64,000 nucleotides of DNA from an uncultured Burkholderiales bacterium (lineage in GTDB: Bacteria > Pseudomonadota > Gammaproteobacteria > Burkholderiales > Burkholderiaceae_C), in NCBI GenBank assembly GCA_903838355.1, contig CAILYC010000030.1, forward strand, positions 1 to 64,000, read 5' to 3'. The notes under the pieces were generated by a model. That model had not been told where the DNA came from. It saw nothing but the letters and a program-made list of their open reading frames with translations, and made no database searches. Positions within the stretch are counted from its first letter, which is position 1. Each line of letters opens with the position of its first letter. This document shows positions 40,195 through 49,355 of this stretch, piece by piece. A program made the translations under genes and the position numbers.

Positions 40195-40247
40195 AAAAAA
40201 CACAGCCTTGCGCGCCAAGAATCTGCCCTGACGCCGTCAAGGCTGTG
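40195..40247 (-). terminator. Long-loop terminator downstream of the 40291 gene
   Basis: CACAGCCTTG - 27 nt - CAAGGCTGTG, 10-bp perfect stem, followed on the minus strand by TTTTTT. Confidence 0.7.
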
Positions 40248-40290
40248 GTCAAAACGCAGAGCAACTGCACGGCAGAAAAACCCACGCCCA

Positions 40291-40815
40291 CTAAGCACCA
40301 GGGGGCAACAAGCACGCGTGAAAACGCAAAAAAGCGAGAATGGTGGGCGCAAAACGCTCAAACTCGGCTTCATCAAAGTGAATTTGAAAGTTCTCCAAGC
40401 AGGCGTTTTGTGCTCGGTAATCGCACTCAAGCTTCCAGGTCAGGACTTTGGGGGTGGACTGGATCAGGTGAAAATTGGAGGCAAATGCAAAGTTCCAATG
40501 TTGGTCATTGGGTGGCGTGTTTTGACGAACCACCAACACGTCGAGTTCCCCACTGGCGGCATGGTTGAGCCAGTTTTGCACTTGATTGACGCTTAGCAGC
40601 CCAAGCAAACCCGGGTTCAATTTCATGCTCTCCACAATGGAGAAAGCTTGCGCCTGAACGCCGCCGTCCGCGCTCGAGTGGGTTTGCGAAAAACGCGCTG
40701 AAAAATAGTCGGCCAAGCCTTGGGGTTTGGGCAGCAACCCCAGGGTTTGTAAAAACCGCTCGACATCAATGGGAAATTGCGGGCGGTTCAAGGCGAGAGC
40801 GTGCTGTGCGACCAT
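40291..40815 (-). CDS. Hypothetical protein
   Basis: 174-aa ORF with a terminator 44 bp downstream and a touching upstream gene; no family recognised. Confidence 0.6.
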   Translation of the reverse strand: MVAQHALALNRPQFPIDVERFLQTLGLLPKPQGLADYFSARFSQTHSSADGGVQAQAFSIVESMKLNPGLLGLLSVNQVQNWLNHAASGELDVLVVRQNTPPNDQHWNFAFASNFHLIQSTPKVLTWKLECDYRAQNACLENFQIHFDEAEFERFAPTILAFLRFHACLLPPGA

Positions 40816-41276
40816 TAAAAAGATTTCAAGCTGCCAAACGCCAAGGCGTCATTGATCGCTCGGTACACATTGTTAAAAACGGTGCGCTCGTGTGTGATAA
40901 ACATGGCCTTGTGCCCACCACTCAACTGCAAGGTGATCTTGAAGTTGAAGGTGCGAGGCGCAAAGGCCTGAAAAACAGCCACCAGACTCAACACACCCGC
41001 CAGCACAAAGATGGCCACTTGGGTCTCTTCACGTGACAAGGGTCCCAGGATCTCGTCACCCAACAAAGCCACGCCTAAAACCAAGGTCACGCCCGCCATG
41101 AAGCTCAGGCATGCGAGGAGCAAAGTCAGCCAGAGCAAGACTTTTTTCTTCTCTTTCTCAGAGGTCTCAAGGGCGCACACATGTCTGAGGACGATCACCT
41201 GATGGCCCAAGACCACCCTGGAGTCGGTCACTTGAACGTTACCCTGATCGAAAAAAAATTTATTCATGCTGCTCAT
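40815..41276 (-). CDS. Small two-TM protein, DUF6232-like
   Basis: MSSMNKFFFDQGNVQVTDSRVVLGHQVIVLRHVCALETSEKEKKKVLLWLTLLLACLSFMAGVTLVLG...RTFNFKITLQLSGGHKAMFITHERTVFNNVYRAINDAL. Confidence 0.65.
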   Translation of the reverse strand: MSSMNKFFFDQGNVQVTDSRVVLGHQVIVLRHVCALETSEKEKKKVLLWLTLLLACLSFMAGVTLVLGVALLGDEILGPLSREETQVAIFVLAGVLSLVAVFQAFAPRTFNFKITLQLSGGHKAMFITHERTVFNNVYRAINDALAFGSLKSF

Positions 41277-41673
41277 TTGAAACTTGGGGCATGATAACCA
41301 TTTTTCTCTGGCCACCCAAGCCCAGTCCCAATTCGAGGCATGGGTCGTTAAATGGCGCTCGGCCTTAGACTCGGCCGGTGCGAATGTGGCCCCTTGAAAC
41401 ATCATCGAATGGGCGAGGCTCCACCATGGCAGCGACCCGCTTCATTGCTAAGGCTCCACAAAACACCCAAGCCTTCACAGGGGCGATGCACCAAAATGGG
41501 CGCATCGCTTGACCCTGAGCTCAAAAATGCCGGCATTGTTCGAAGCCAAAAGCACCTGCGACAAGCACTTTTTGAGGGCCCTTATAGCAGTGCAACAGCG
41601 CGAAACAGCGGTGCCATAATGACGAGAAGGAACGAAACTTGCAACGATGTTTTGATCCCCCTAAGAAAACCCC

Positions 41674-42702
41674 ATGCTGACCACCCAACAACCCATCCTC
41701 AAAAAATTCTGGTACGCCGTGATGCCCTTGTCGCAGTTGGCACAAGGACCCAGGCCCTTTCGCCTGTTGGGACACGACATCGTCCTCTTTTTAGATACCT
41801 CGGGTGAGCCCGCGGCCTTGCGCGACCGCTGCTGTCACCGCACGGCCAAGCTCTCCAAGGGCTGGACGAAAGACGGCACCCTCCAATGCGCTTACCACGG
41901 CTGGCGCTACAACCCCCAAGGCGTGGTGGTGAGCATACCGCAGTGGCAAGAGGGGCAAAGCATCCCAGAGCAATACAAAACGACAGCCTACCGTTGCGTT
42001 GGCCGCTACGGCTACGCTTGGGTGTGCTTGGACGAGCCGGTGGCAGACATTGCGCCCATTGCCGAGTTTGGGGCGAGTGGCTACCGAACGATTTATCAGT
42101 TTTACGAAACTTGGGCCACGTCTCCCATGCGGGCTTTGGAGAACTCTTTTGACAACTCGCACTTTAGCTTTGTGCACCGCGCCACCTTTGGCGTGGCCGC
42201 GAACCCCAAACCCAGCAGCTACGAGCTCGTCGACACCGACAGTGGCTTTTACGCCGAGACCGTCGTGCCGGCCACCAACCCTCAAGCGTTTCAAAAGATC
42301 AGCGGTGTGACGGACCCCATCACCACTCGGCACATGCGCAATGCCTACTTCTTGCCCTTTTCCAGAAGGCTCGACATCGAATACCCCTCGGGCATTCGTC
42401 ACATCATTTACAACTGTTTTACCCCCATTGATGACGGCCATATCCAATTGTGCCAGTGGCTTTTCAGGAACGACACCGAGGCCGATTGCCCTGAGCGCAT
42501 GCTCATTGAGTTTGATGAAGTGATCACCCGCGAAGACAAAGACATCTTGGAAGCCACCGACCCCGATGCCGTGATCGACACCCGCCGCCTCGGCATTGAG
42601 TTCTCCATGCCGAGTGACAAACCGGGTCTGTTGATTCGCAGAAAACTCATGGAGTTGCTCACCGCCCATGGCGAGCAAGAAGTGCATGCCAACCGCGCCT
42701 GA
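41674..42702 (+). CDS. Rieske [2Fe-2S] non-heme iron oxygenase
   Basis: CCHRTAKLSKGWTKDGTLQCAYHGW (Rieske) and ENSFDNSHFSFVH (mononuclear Fe site). Confidence 0.92.
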   Translation: MLTTQQPILKKFWYAVMPLSQLAQGPRPFRLLGHDIVLFLDTSGEPAALRDRCCHRTAKLSKGWTKDGTLQCAYHGWRYNPQGVVVSIPQWQEGQSIPEQYKTTAYRCVGRYGYAWVCLDEPVADIAPIAEFGASGYRTIYQFYETWATSPMRALENSFDNSHFSFVHRATFGVAANPKPSSYELVDTDSGFYAETVVPATNPQAFQKISGVTDPITTRHMRNAYFLPFSRRLDIEYPSGIRHIIYNCFTPIDDGHIQLCQWLFRNDTEADCPERMLIEFDEVITREDKDILEATDPDAVIDTRRLGIEFSMPSDKPGLLIRRKLMELLTAHGEQEVHANRA

Positions 42703-42756
42703 ATTCCTTATTCTCGTCCTTAATCGTCCTTAATCGTCCTCATCTTGACGCCCCCC

Positions 42757-43278
42757 ATGACCTCCATCCCAAGCCCAAAGACATTGCCTGCAGAAGTCAC
42801 GCTTGAGGCGCGCGACGCGCGCTACCTCAGGCAAGCCATTGTTTGGTCGCAAACTGCACGCGAACGGGGCAATCGCCCCTTTGGCGCTGTGGTGATTGAT
42901 CAAGCGGGTAAAGTGCTCACCGAGGCCTACAACTGCGGCTCCGAAAAGGGCGACCTCACGGGACACGCCGAGACCACCGCGGTACGCCAATTGGGCTTGA
43001 GGTTTGGGCGAGAAACCCTGCAACACGCCACCCTCTACTCTTCAGCAGAGCCTTGCGTGATGTGTGCCGGGGCCATTTTTTGGTCTGGCATCGGACGTGT
43101 GGTGTTTGGCATTGATGCCGAGCGACTGCGGATTTTCCGCGGCGACGTGACCGAACAAAAGGATGTGCAGCTCTCTTGTCGAGATGTGTTTAAAGCCTCC
43201 CCTCACCCCATCGAGTGCATCGGCCCTGCACTCATTGAAGAGTCCACAAAGCCGCACCTGGGGGCTTGGAAAACTTAA
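42757..43278 (+). CDS. Nucleoside/nucleobase deaminase (CMP/dCMP/guanine deaminase fold); ORF opens at 42745
   Basis: RPFGAVVIDQAGKVLTEAYN...LTGHAETTAVRQLG...SSAEPCVMCAGAIFWSGIGRVVFG: zinc motifs HAE and PCxxC. Confidence 0.9.
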   Translation: MTSIPSPKTLPAEVTLEARDARYLRQAIVWSQTARERGNRPFGAVVIDQAGKVLTEAYNCGSEKGDLTGHAETTAVRQLGLRFGRETLQHATLYSSAEPCVMCAGAIFWSGIGRVVFGIDAERLRIFRGDVTEQKDVQLSCRDVFKASPHPIECIGPALIEESTKPHLGAWKT

Positions 43279-43346
43279 CACCCAGCACCCTGTTTTTTTT
43301 ATCCAACCCCTCCCCACTTCATCAACCCCACGAGCAAGCTTCACCC

Positions 43347-43937
43347 ATGCGCGTCCTTGTCATTTTTTGTCACCCCGTTGAGAGCAGTTACCAGTCGGCC
43401 TTGCACCAAGAAGTGTTGGCGGGCTTGAAGATGGCGGGCCATGAGGTCGATGACTTGGACCTCTATGCGGAGAACTTCAATCCCGTGCTTTCCAGACAAG
43501 AGCGCTTGGGCTACCATGATGTTCCCTCCAACCGTGTTCCTGTTCAGCACTACATCGACCGACTTCTAAATGCCCAGGCCTTGGTGTTTTGTTTCCCCAC
43601 CTGGTGCTTTGGGCTGCCGGCCATGCTCAAAGGTTTTTTTGACCGAATTTTGATGCCAGGCGTGGCCTTTGACATCAGCGACCCAGCCCACGTGAAACCC
43701 GCGCTCACCCATTTAAAGCACATCTCGGCCGTCGTCACCTACGGGCGCCCACGCTGGATGGCCTGGTACATGGGTGACCCACCCAGGCGTGTGATCACGC
43801 GTTACCTCAAGATCTTAACGGGAGGTTCAGCGCGCATCAGCTACCACGCCCAGTACCACATGAACGTGGCAACCCCGCCCCAACTCGAGCGCTTCAAAAC
43901 ACGGGTTCGACTGGCCATGGCCGGCTTGGGCCTTTAG
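43347..43937 (+). CDS. NAD(P)H-dependent oxidoreductase, flavodoxin-like fold
   Basis: MRVLVIFCHPVESSYQSALHQEVLAGLKMAGHEVDDLDLYAENFNPVLS...ALVFCFPTWCFGLPAMLKGFFDRILMPGVAFD. Confidence 0.9.
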   Translation: MRVLVIFCHPVESSYQSALHQEVLAGLKMAGHEVDDLDLYAENFNPVLSRQERLGYHDVPSNRVPVQHYIDRLLNAQALVFCFPTWCFGLPAMLKGFFDRILMPGVAFDISDPAHVKPALTHLKHISAVVTYGRPRWMAWYMGDPPRRVITRYLKILTGGSARISYHAQYHMNVATPPQLERFKTRVRLAMAGLGL

Positions 43938-43970
43938 CCTTTAGCCTTTAGCCTTTAGCCTTTAGCCTTA
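43931..43970. repeat. 7-bp tandem repeat (CCTTTAG)5 starting at the stop codon
   Basis: cctttag x5 + cctta; the first TAG is the stop of the oxidoreductase gene. Confidence 0.9.
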
Positions 43971-44093
43971 ACGCCTTGGGGCTTTGGGGCTTGAGGCTTA
44001 CGGGCTTGAATCTTCTAAAATCCCTGCACCAGGCCTTGAACGCTTGCAGCGCTCACCCTGGCCGTCAACATCACTCCCCACTTCAATGCCCCC

Positions 44094-45464
44094 ATGTCTG
44101 AGCCACACGCCTCCTTCTCGACGCCCGCACTTCATTTGATCCAAAACGCGCGCTTGCCCTCTTGGGTCTCGAGTGCAGATCTGTCCTGGGGCAGTGACAA
44201 AGCAAGTCACCAAACCGTGGACATCCACATCGAGCACGGACGTGTGCATCGCATCACGCCAAGCGCAGATCCCGAAAGCGCAACAAGCGCAACAAGTGGA
44301 GCTAGCGCAGCAAGCACCGCCAGCAACACCGCAGTGCCCGGCGAATGGGTTCACGCGACAAAAGGAGTCTGGAATGTTCAGGGCCGCTTGGTCCTTCCCG
44401 GCTTGGTGGATGCGCACACCCATTTGGACAAAACTCTGACACTTGCAAGACTCGGCGAGGTCAAACCTGGACTTTTGAACGCCATTGAGTCGATGATGAA
44501 AGACCGCGCCACGTGGAGCCTTGAAGACATCGAAGCTCGAGCGAGCGCCGCACTCACCTGGGCTTGCGAGAGTGGCGTGAGCCACATCCGAAGCCACTGC
44601 GACTGGTGGGAAGCGCAAAAAACACCCCTCGCTTGGGGTGTCCTCAATGGTTTGGCCGCATCTTGGTCAAGTCGCTTGCAACTCGACCGCGTCAACCTGA
44701 TTCCTCTGACCCTCTTTGCCAATTTGAGCGACGCCTATGCTCTGGGGCGACAAGTGGCCAAGGCCAATGAGGTTCATTCAGGCGCGAGTTTAGGGGGCTT
44801 CATCCACACGAGCAACTGGAACCCCGTGGCCTTGAAGAACCTCCTGCGGGTGGCCCATGAGCTCGGACTTGACGTGGACTTGCACGTCGACGAGGAACTG
44901 AGCCCCAAAGCGTGTGGACTCGAGAGCATCGCACGCGAAGCGCTGGCCCTGTCTTTCAAAGGGCGCATCGTGTGTGGCCACACCTGCGCCTTGGCCCACA
45001 AAACCGAGCAAGAGGCGCAGGCCATTTTGCAAGCCGTGAAAGACGCCGACATCACACTGGTGTGCTTGCCCGTGACCAATATGATCTTGCAAGACGCGGT
45101 GACGGGGCGCACTCCTCGCCTGAGAGGCCTCACTTTGGTGAAGGAAGCCCAAGCGCTGGGAATTTGCGTGATGGTGGCAAGCGACAATGTGCAAGACCCA
45201 TTTTGCCCGGTGGGCAGCTACGACCCCCTGGAGGCCCTGGGCTTGGCGGTGCCACTGGCACAGTTACCCGACGCATTTGACCTCTGGTCTCAAGCCATTT
45301 GTCGCAGCGACTGGTTGAGCTCCAAGCACTCCCCAAGAGCAGCGAAGCCCTTGAGCGCAGGCGCCCCTGCCAATTTGGTGGTTTTTGAAAAAGCGAGTCA
45401 CCAAGGCTTTCCTTCGCGCAGCCATGAGCGCCTTCGGGTGCGTGAGGGAGTGCTGATCGATTAG
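44094..45464 (+). CDS. Amidohydrolase, cytosine deaminase/AtzC-like
   Basis: LVLPGLVDAHTHLDKTLTLARL...HIRSHCDWWE...VDLHVDEELSPKACGLESIAREAL...VCGHTCALAH...VASDNVQDPFCPVGSYDPLEAL. Confidence 0.9.
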   Translation: MSEPHASFSTPALHLIQNARLPSWVSSADLSWGSDKASHQTVDIHIEHGRVHRITPSADPESATSATSGASAASTASNTAVPGEWVHATKGVWNVQGRLVLPGLVDAHTHLDKTLTLARLGEVKPGLLNAIESMMKDRATWSLEDIEARASAALTWACESGVSHIRSHCDWWEAQKTPLAWGVLNGLAASWSSRLQLDRVNLIPLTLFANLSDAYALGRQVAKANEVHSGASLGGFIHTSNWNPVALKNLLRVAHELGLDVDLHVDEELSPKACGLESIAREALALSFKGRIVCGHTCALAHKTEQEAQAILQAVKDADITLVCLPVTNMILQDAVTGRTPRLRGLTLVKEAQALGICVMVASDNVQDPFCPVGSYDPLEALGLAVPLAQLPDAFDLWSQAICRSDWLSSKHSPRAAKPLSAGAPANLVVFEKASHQGFPSRSHERLRVREGVLID

Positions 45465-45650
45465 AGAGGATTCAATGCTAGAGGAACATCGGGGGTGAGA
45501 CCATCATGCTCTTTTTCGCTCTTCTTCGTCCTTCTTCAATTTTGTTGCTTTTTTTGCTTTTTTTTGCTTTTTTGCTTTTTTGCTTTTGTTGCTCTCGTAT
45601 GATGCCTCGTTTGTCCGTGCTTCACGACCCCTTTTTTTTGACTTCACACC

Positions 45651-46223
45651 ATGGCCCGCACCCAACCCTCTTCCTCCCCGCTCACCCCAAGCACGGACCT
45701 TAAAACCACCGAGCCGCAAGCGAGCCCCTTGGCGCGCTACAGCGCTTACCGGCAAGCGGGAGACTTTATTTTTCTCTCAGGCATTATTGCCGTCGACCCC
45801 AAGGCCCAACTCATTGTCAAAGGCTTTGGCGACATCCCTGTCCATGCCGCTCAACGCATTGGCCAAACGGGTGAGTTCTCCAGCGACCTGAAAATCGGCC
45901 CCATCTTGGCACAAAGTTGGTTTGTCTTGAACCAAATCGAACAAACGGTCCACCTTGCCGGGGGGCAAATGAGCGACGTGGTCAAGCTCGTGCAGTACTT
46001 TAAAAACTTGGACCATTTTCCACTCTACAGCCGGGTGAGAAACTTGTTTTTCACCGGCGCCTTGCCCACCTCCACCGTGGTGGAGGTGTGTGGCATGCTG
46101 CCCTCAGCAGAGATTTTGATCGAGGTCGAGGCCACGGTTTACCTCGACCCCAAGCGCAGCCTAAGCCACCCCAGTCACCCAAGCGTCAAACCAGTCCGCT
46201 CACCCAAGAAAGTTCGCCCATGA
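45651..46223 (+). CDS. Rid/YjgF/YER057c/UK114 family protein
   Basis: YRQAGDFIFLSGIIAVDPKAQLIVKG...IEQTVHLAGGQMSDVVKLVQYFKNLDHFPLYSRVRNLFFTGALPTSTVVEVCGMLPSAEILIEVEATVYL. Confidence 0.9.
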   Translation: MARTQPSSSPLTPSTDLKTTEPQASPLARYSAYRQAGDFIFLSGIIAVDPKAQLIVKGFGDIPVHAAQRIGQTGEFSSDLKIGPILAQSWFVLNQIEQTVHLAGGQMSDVVKLVQYFKNLDHFPLYSRVRNLFFTGALPTSTVVEVCGMLPSAEILIEVEATVYLDPKRSLSHPSHPSVKPVRSPKKVRP

Positions 46224-47080
46224 TCCACGGATTCAATCCACCGCAACGTTTTTTACCTTACCTCAGTTGGACAGAAATCACCCAGTTGCCCGACCGAGAA
46301 AACACCGTGATTGTGTTGCCCACAGGCGCCACCGAACAACACGGGCCCCATTTGCCCTGCGCGGTCGATACCCTTATTTGTGCTGGCGTTGTTGGCCATG
46401 CCCTGGCCAGACTGCCCGACCATGTGCCCGCCTTCGCACTCTCGCCCATCACCTATGGCAAGTCTGAGGAGCATTTGCACTTTCCTGGCACCATCACCTT
46501 GAGCGGTGAGACCCTCTTGGCCACCATCAACGAGGTGGGCGAATCGGTCTACCGGGCTGGATTTCGAAAACTCTTGATCGTCAACGGCCACGGCGGCCAG
46601 CCCCAAGTCATGGAGATGAGCGCGCGCGAGTTGCGCTTGCGACACGGCGACTTTATTGTGGTGCCAGGTTTTACCTGGAGGGTGCCCAATGTCGCCTCTC
46701 AGTATTTGTCCGAAAAGGAGAAAAAGCTCGCCATGCATGCCGGTCACGCCGAGACGGCCATCATCATGGCACTCGCCCCCGAGACGGTGCACATGGAGCG
46801 AGCTGTGGCCAATTACCCACCGGTGTTTCCCTCCACCATCCTGTCGCCCGACGGTCGCCCAGCATGCGCTTGGAGTGCCCGTGATTTTGGCGAAAGCGGC
46901 ATCATCGGCGACCCCTTGGGCGCCACCCCTGAACAAGGTCACGTCATCTTGGAATCCCTGGCCAAGAGTTGGGCACAAGCCATCACCGAATTGCACACGC
47001 TCGAATGGGCACCTCGAGAACAAGACACCTGGGGTAAATCGCACCAAAACGGGTATATCCAAAACACCTTTGGTGAGTAA
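46220..47080 (+). CDS. Creatininase family amidohydrolase
   Basis: VIVLPTGATEQHGPHLPCAVDT...LLIVNGHGGQPQVMEMSAREL...MHAGHAETAIIMALAPETV metal-binding motifs; ATGA overlap with the Rid gene. Confidence 0.93.
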   Translation: MIHGFNPPQRFLPYLSWTEITQLPDRENTVIVLPTGATEQHGPHLPCAVDTLICAGVVGHALARLPDHVPAFALSPITYGKSEEHLHFPGTITLSGETLLATINEVGESVYRAGFRKLLIVNGHGGQPQVMEMSARELRLRHGDFIVVPGFTWRVPNVASQYLSEKEKKLAMHAGHAETAIIMALAPETVHMERAVANYPPVFPSTILSPDGRPACAWSARDFGESGIIGDPLGATPEQGHVILESLAKSWAQAITELHTLEWAPREQDTWGKSHQNGYIQNTFGE

Positions 47081-47212
47081 TACCCGATAATACGCACCAA
47101 AATTAAACGTCCCACCCGCCAGCAGGTCTGCTGACTTGGTCTGTTTTATGCTATCTCCCCACCATTGATGCATCGCATCAATGCATTACTATTTATTTTT
47201 TGGAGCATTGGA

Positions 47213-48217
47213 ATGATCAAAACCTTGAAGCCCATGCGCTTTGGAGCCGCCTTGTTTGCAAGTGTGGGCCTTTGCAGCGCCTTGGTAAGCACAGCGGTGC
47301 GTGCCGACGAAAAATTTGTCTACATGACCAACTGGTTTGCCGAAGCCGAGCATGGGGGGTTTTATCAGGCCTTGGCCACGGGGCTTTACAAAAAAGCGGG
47401 CTTGGATGTCAGCATCAAAATGGGGGGGCCTCAGGTCAATGTGGTGCAACTGATGGCGGCTGGCCAAGCCGACTGCATCATGGGTTCGAGTGACCTGCAA
47501 ATGATCCAAATTCGTGCCAGTGGCGTGCCTGTGGTGAATGTGGCAGCGGCCATGCAAAAAGACCCCCAGGTGCTGATCGCCCATGAGGACGTCACCTCTT
47601 TGGAAGGCCTCAAGGGCAAGACCATTTTGATCGTCCCCTCTGCCCACCAAGGCTACTGGCCTTGGCTCAAAGCCAAATACGGCTTTACCGATGACCAGAC
47701 CCGCCCCTATAACTTCAGTGTTCAGCCCTTTGTGGCCGACAAAACCATAGCCCAACAAGGCTATTTGACCTCTGAGCCTTTTGCCATTCAAAAAGCCGGC
47801 GTCAAGGCCAATGTGTTGATGTTCAGTGACAAAGGCTATCCCGCCTACGCCACCACCATCACTTGCATGGACAAGACGGTCAAGGAGCGCAAAAAAGCCG
47901 TGGCCGCCTTCGTCAAAGCCTCCATGGAGGGCTGGAAGAGCTATTTGAATGACCCCGCTGCCGCCAATGCCTTGATCAAAAAAGACAACACCGAAATGAC
48001 CGATGACCAACTCGCTTACAGCGTGGCCAAGTTGAAAGAGATGGGCATGATAGCGAGCGGCGACGCGATTAAACTGGGCATTGGCATCATCACCGACGCC
48101 CGCGCCAAGGCCAGTTACGACATGCTCGTGAGCACCAAGCTCATTGACCCGACCAAGGTCAAACTCGCCGAGACCTACACCACCGAGTTTGTCAAAGACC
48201 TCAAGGTCTTGCCTTGA
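47213..48217 (+). CDS. ABC transporter substrate-binding protein (NMT1/THI5/TauA type)
   Basis: Signal peptide; FVYMTNWFAEAEHGGFYQALATGLYKKAGLDVSIKMGGPQVNVVQLMAAGQADCIMGSSDLQM. Confidence 0.92.
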   Translation: MIKTLKPMRFGAALFASVGLCSALVSTAVRADEKFVYMTNWFAEAEHGGFYQALATGLYKKAGLDVSIKMGGPQVNVVQLMAAGQADCIMGSSDLQMIQIRASGVPVVNVAAAMQKDPQVLIAHEDVTSLEGLKGKTILIVPSAHQGYWPWLKAKYGFTDDQTRPYNFSVQPFVADKTIAQQGYLTSEPFAIQKAGVKANVLMFSDKGYPAYATTITCMDKTVKERKKAVAAFVKASMEGWKSYLNDPAAANALIKKDNTEMTDDQLAYSVAKLKEMGMIASGDAIKLGIGIITDARAKASYDMLVSTKLIDPTKVKLAETYTTEFVKDLKVLP

Positions 48218-48536
48218 TGGCTTGAGCGACAGGGGACCACGGCACCAGTTGAGGGTGCTAGTGGGCGCTTATGGGCTTTTTATGGGATTTTTATGGGGCG
48301 CTTTGGGTGTCAACATTCAAAGCGTGTCTTGCGCACTGATCATCCAGCCCATCTGAATCATCAAGCCCCTGTGACCCGAATGCACATTGCTCGTGATGGG
48401 CAAGGGGGTCTTGGGTCACTTTCCACTAAAATAAGAAGGCTCACCCATTGCTCACGCAAAGCGAGCCAGGCAGCGAGCAGCTGGTGTGCCATATTGGCGT
48501 TTTCAAGCCCCAACCCTTTTGAAGTTTATTCAGACC

Positions 48537-49328
48537 ATGTCTTCTTCGTTTTCCAGCACCCCAGCCGTTGAGGTGCTCTCGGCCAATAAAACCTACGCCA
48601 ATGGCTACCAAGCCTTGCTGCCGGTGAACTTGACCATTGAGGAAGGCGAATTTGTCACTTTGCTCGGCCCCTCGGGCTGCGGCAAAAGCACCCTGCTCAA
48701 AATGGTGGCGGGTCTGCTCAATCCCACCGATGGGCGGATTTTGCTCTGGAGAAAACCTGTTGCAGACCTGCTCTCCTCGGGCAAGAAGATGTCCTTTGTG
48801 TTTCAGTCGCCCACCCTCATGCCCTGGGCCGATGTCGCCACCAATGTAAGGTTGCCCTTGGATTTGTCGGGGCTACCCAAAATTGAGGCGCAAGAAAGGG
48901 TCTGCGAGGCGCTTGCCTTGGTGGGCTTGGAGAAGTTTGCCTCAGCCATGCCCAGAGCGCTCTCAGGTGGGATGCAAATGCGCGTGTCGATTGCCCGTGG
49001 CTTGGTGACCGAACCGGACTTGCTCTTGATGGACGAGCCTTTTGGGGCGCTTGATGAAATTACCCGTCACCGATTGGACGCGGACTTGCTGGCCCTTTGG
49101 GCCAAGAAAAAACTCACCGTCATCTTTGTCACACACTCCATCCACGAAGCCGTCTTCCTCTCCAACCGGGTGGTGATGATGGCCGCCAGGCCCGGCCACA
49201 TCACCCAAGAACACATCATCGATGAGCCCTACCCCAGAGCACAAGAGTTCATGGTAAGAACTGAATTCATGCGCCATGCTCAAGCCTTGCAAAAAAGTCT
49301 TGAACTCGCCAGTGAGTTGCTCAGTTGA
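48537..49328 (+). CDS. ABC transporter ATP-binding protein (TauB/SsuB type)
   Basis: VTLLGPSGCGKSTLLKMVAGLLNPTDGRILL...ALSGGMQMRVSIARGLVTEPDLLLMDEPFGALDEITRHRL. Confidence 0.94.
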   Translation: MSSSFSSTPAVEVLSANKTYANGYQALLPVNLTIEEGEFVTLLGPSGCGKSTLLKMVAGLLNPTDGRILLWRKPVADLLSSGKKMSFVFQSPTLMPWADVATNVRLPLDLSGLPKIEAQERVCEALALVGLEKFASAMPRALSGGMQMRVSIARGLVTEPDLLLMDEPFGALDEITRHRLDADLLALWAKKKLTVIFVTHSIHEAVFLSNRVVMMAARPGHITQEHIIDEPYPRAQEFMVRTEFMRHAQALQKSLELASELLS

Positions 49329-49355
49329 GCCCTACCCTCATTGAGCCTAGACACC

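Noticed and set aside
41791-42687. 298-aa minus-strand ORF
   Set aside because: Antisense of the Rieske oxygenase with intact catalytic motifs.
45504-45755. 83-aa Lys-rich minus ORF (KSKKAKKQKKAKKATKLKK)
   Set aside because: Antisense translation of the T-tract array upstream of the Rid gene.
46253-47173. 306-aa minus-strand ORF
   Set aside because: Antisense of the creatininase-family gene.
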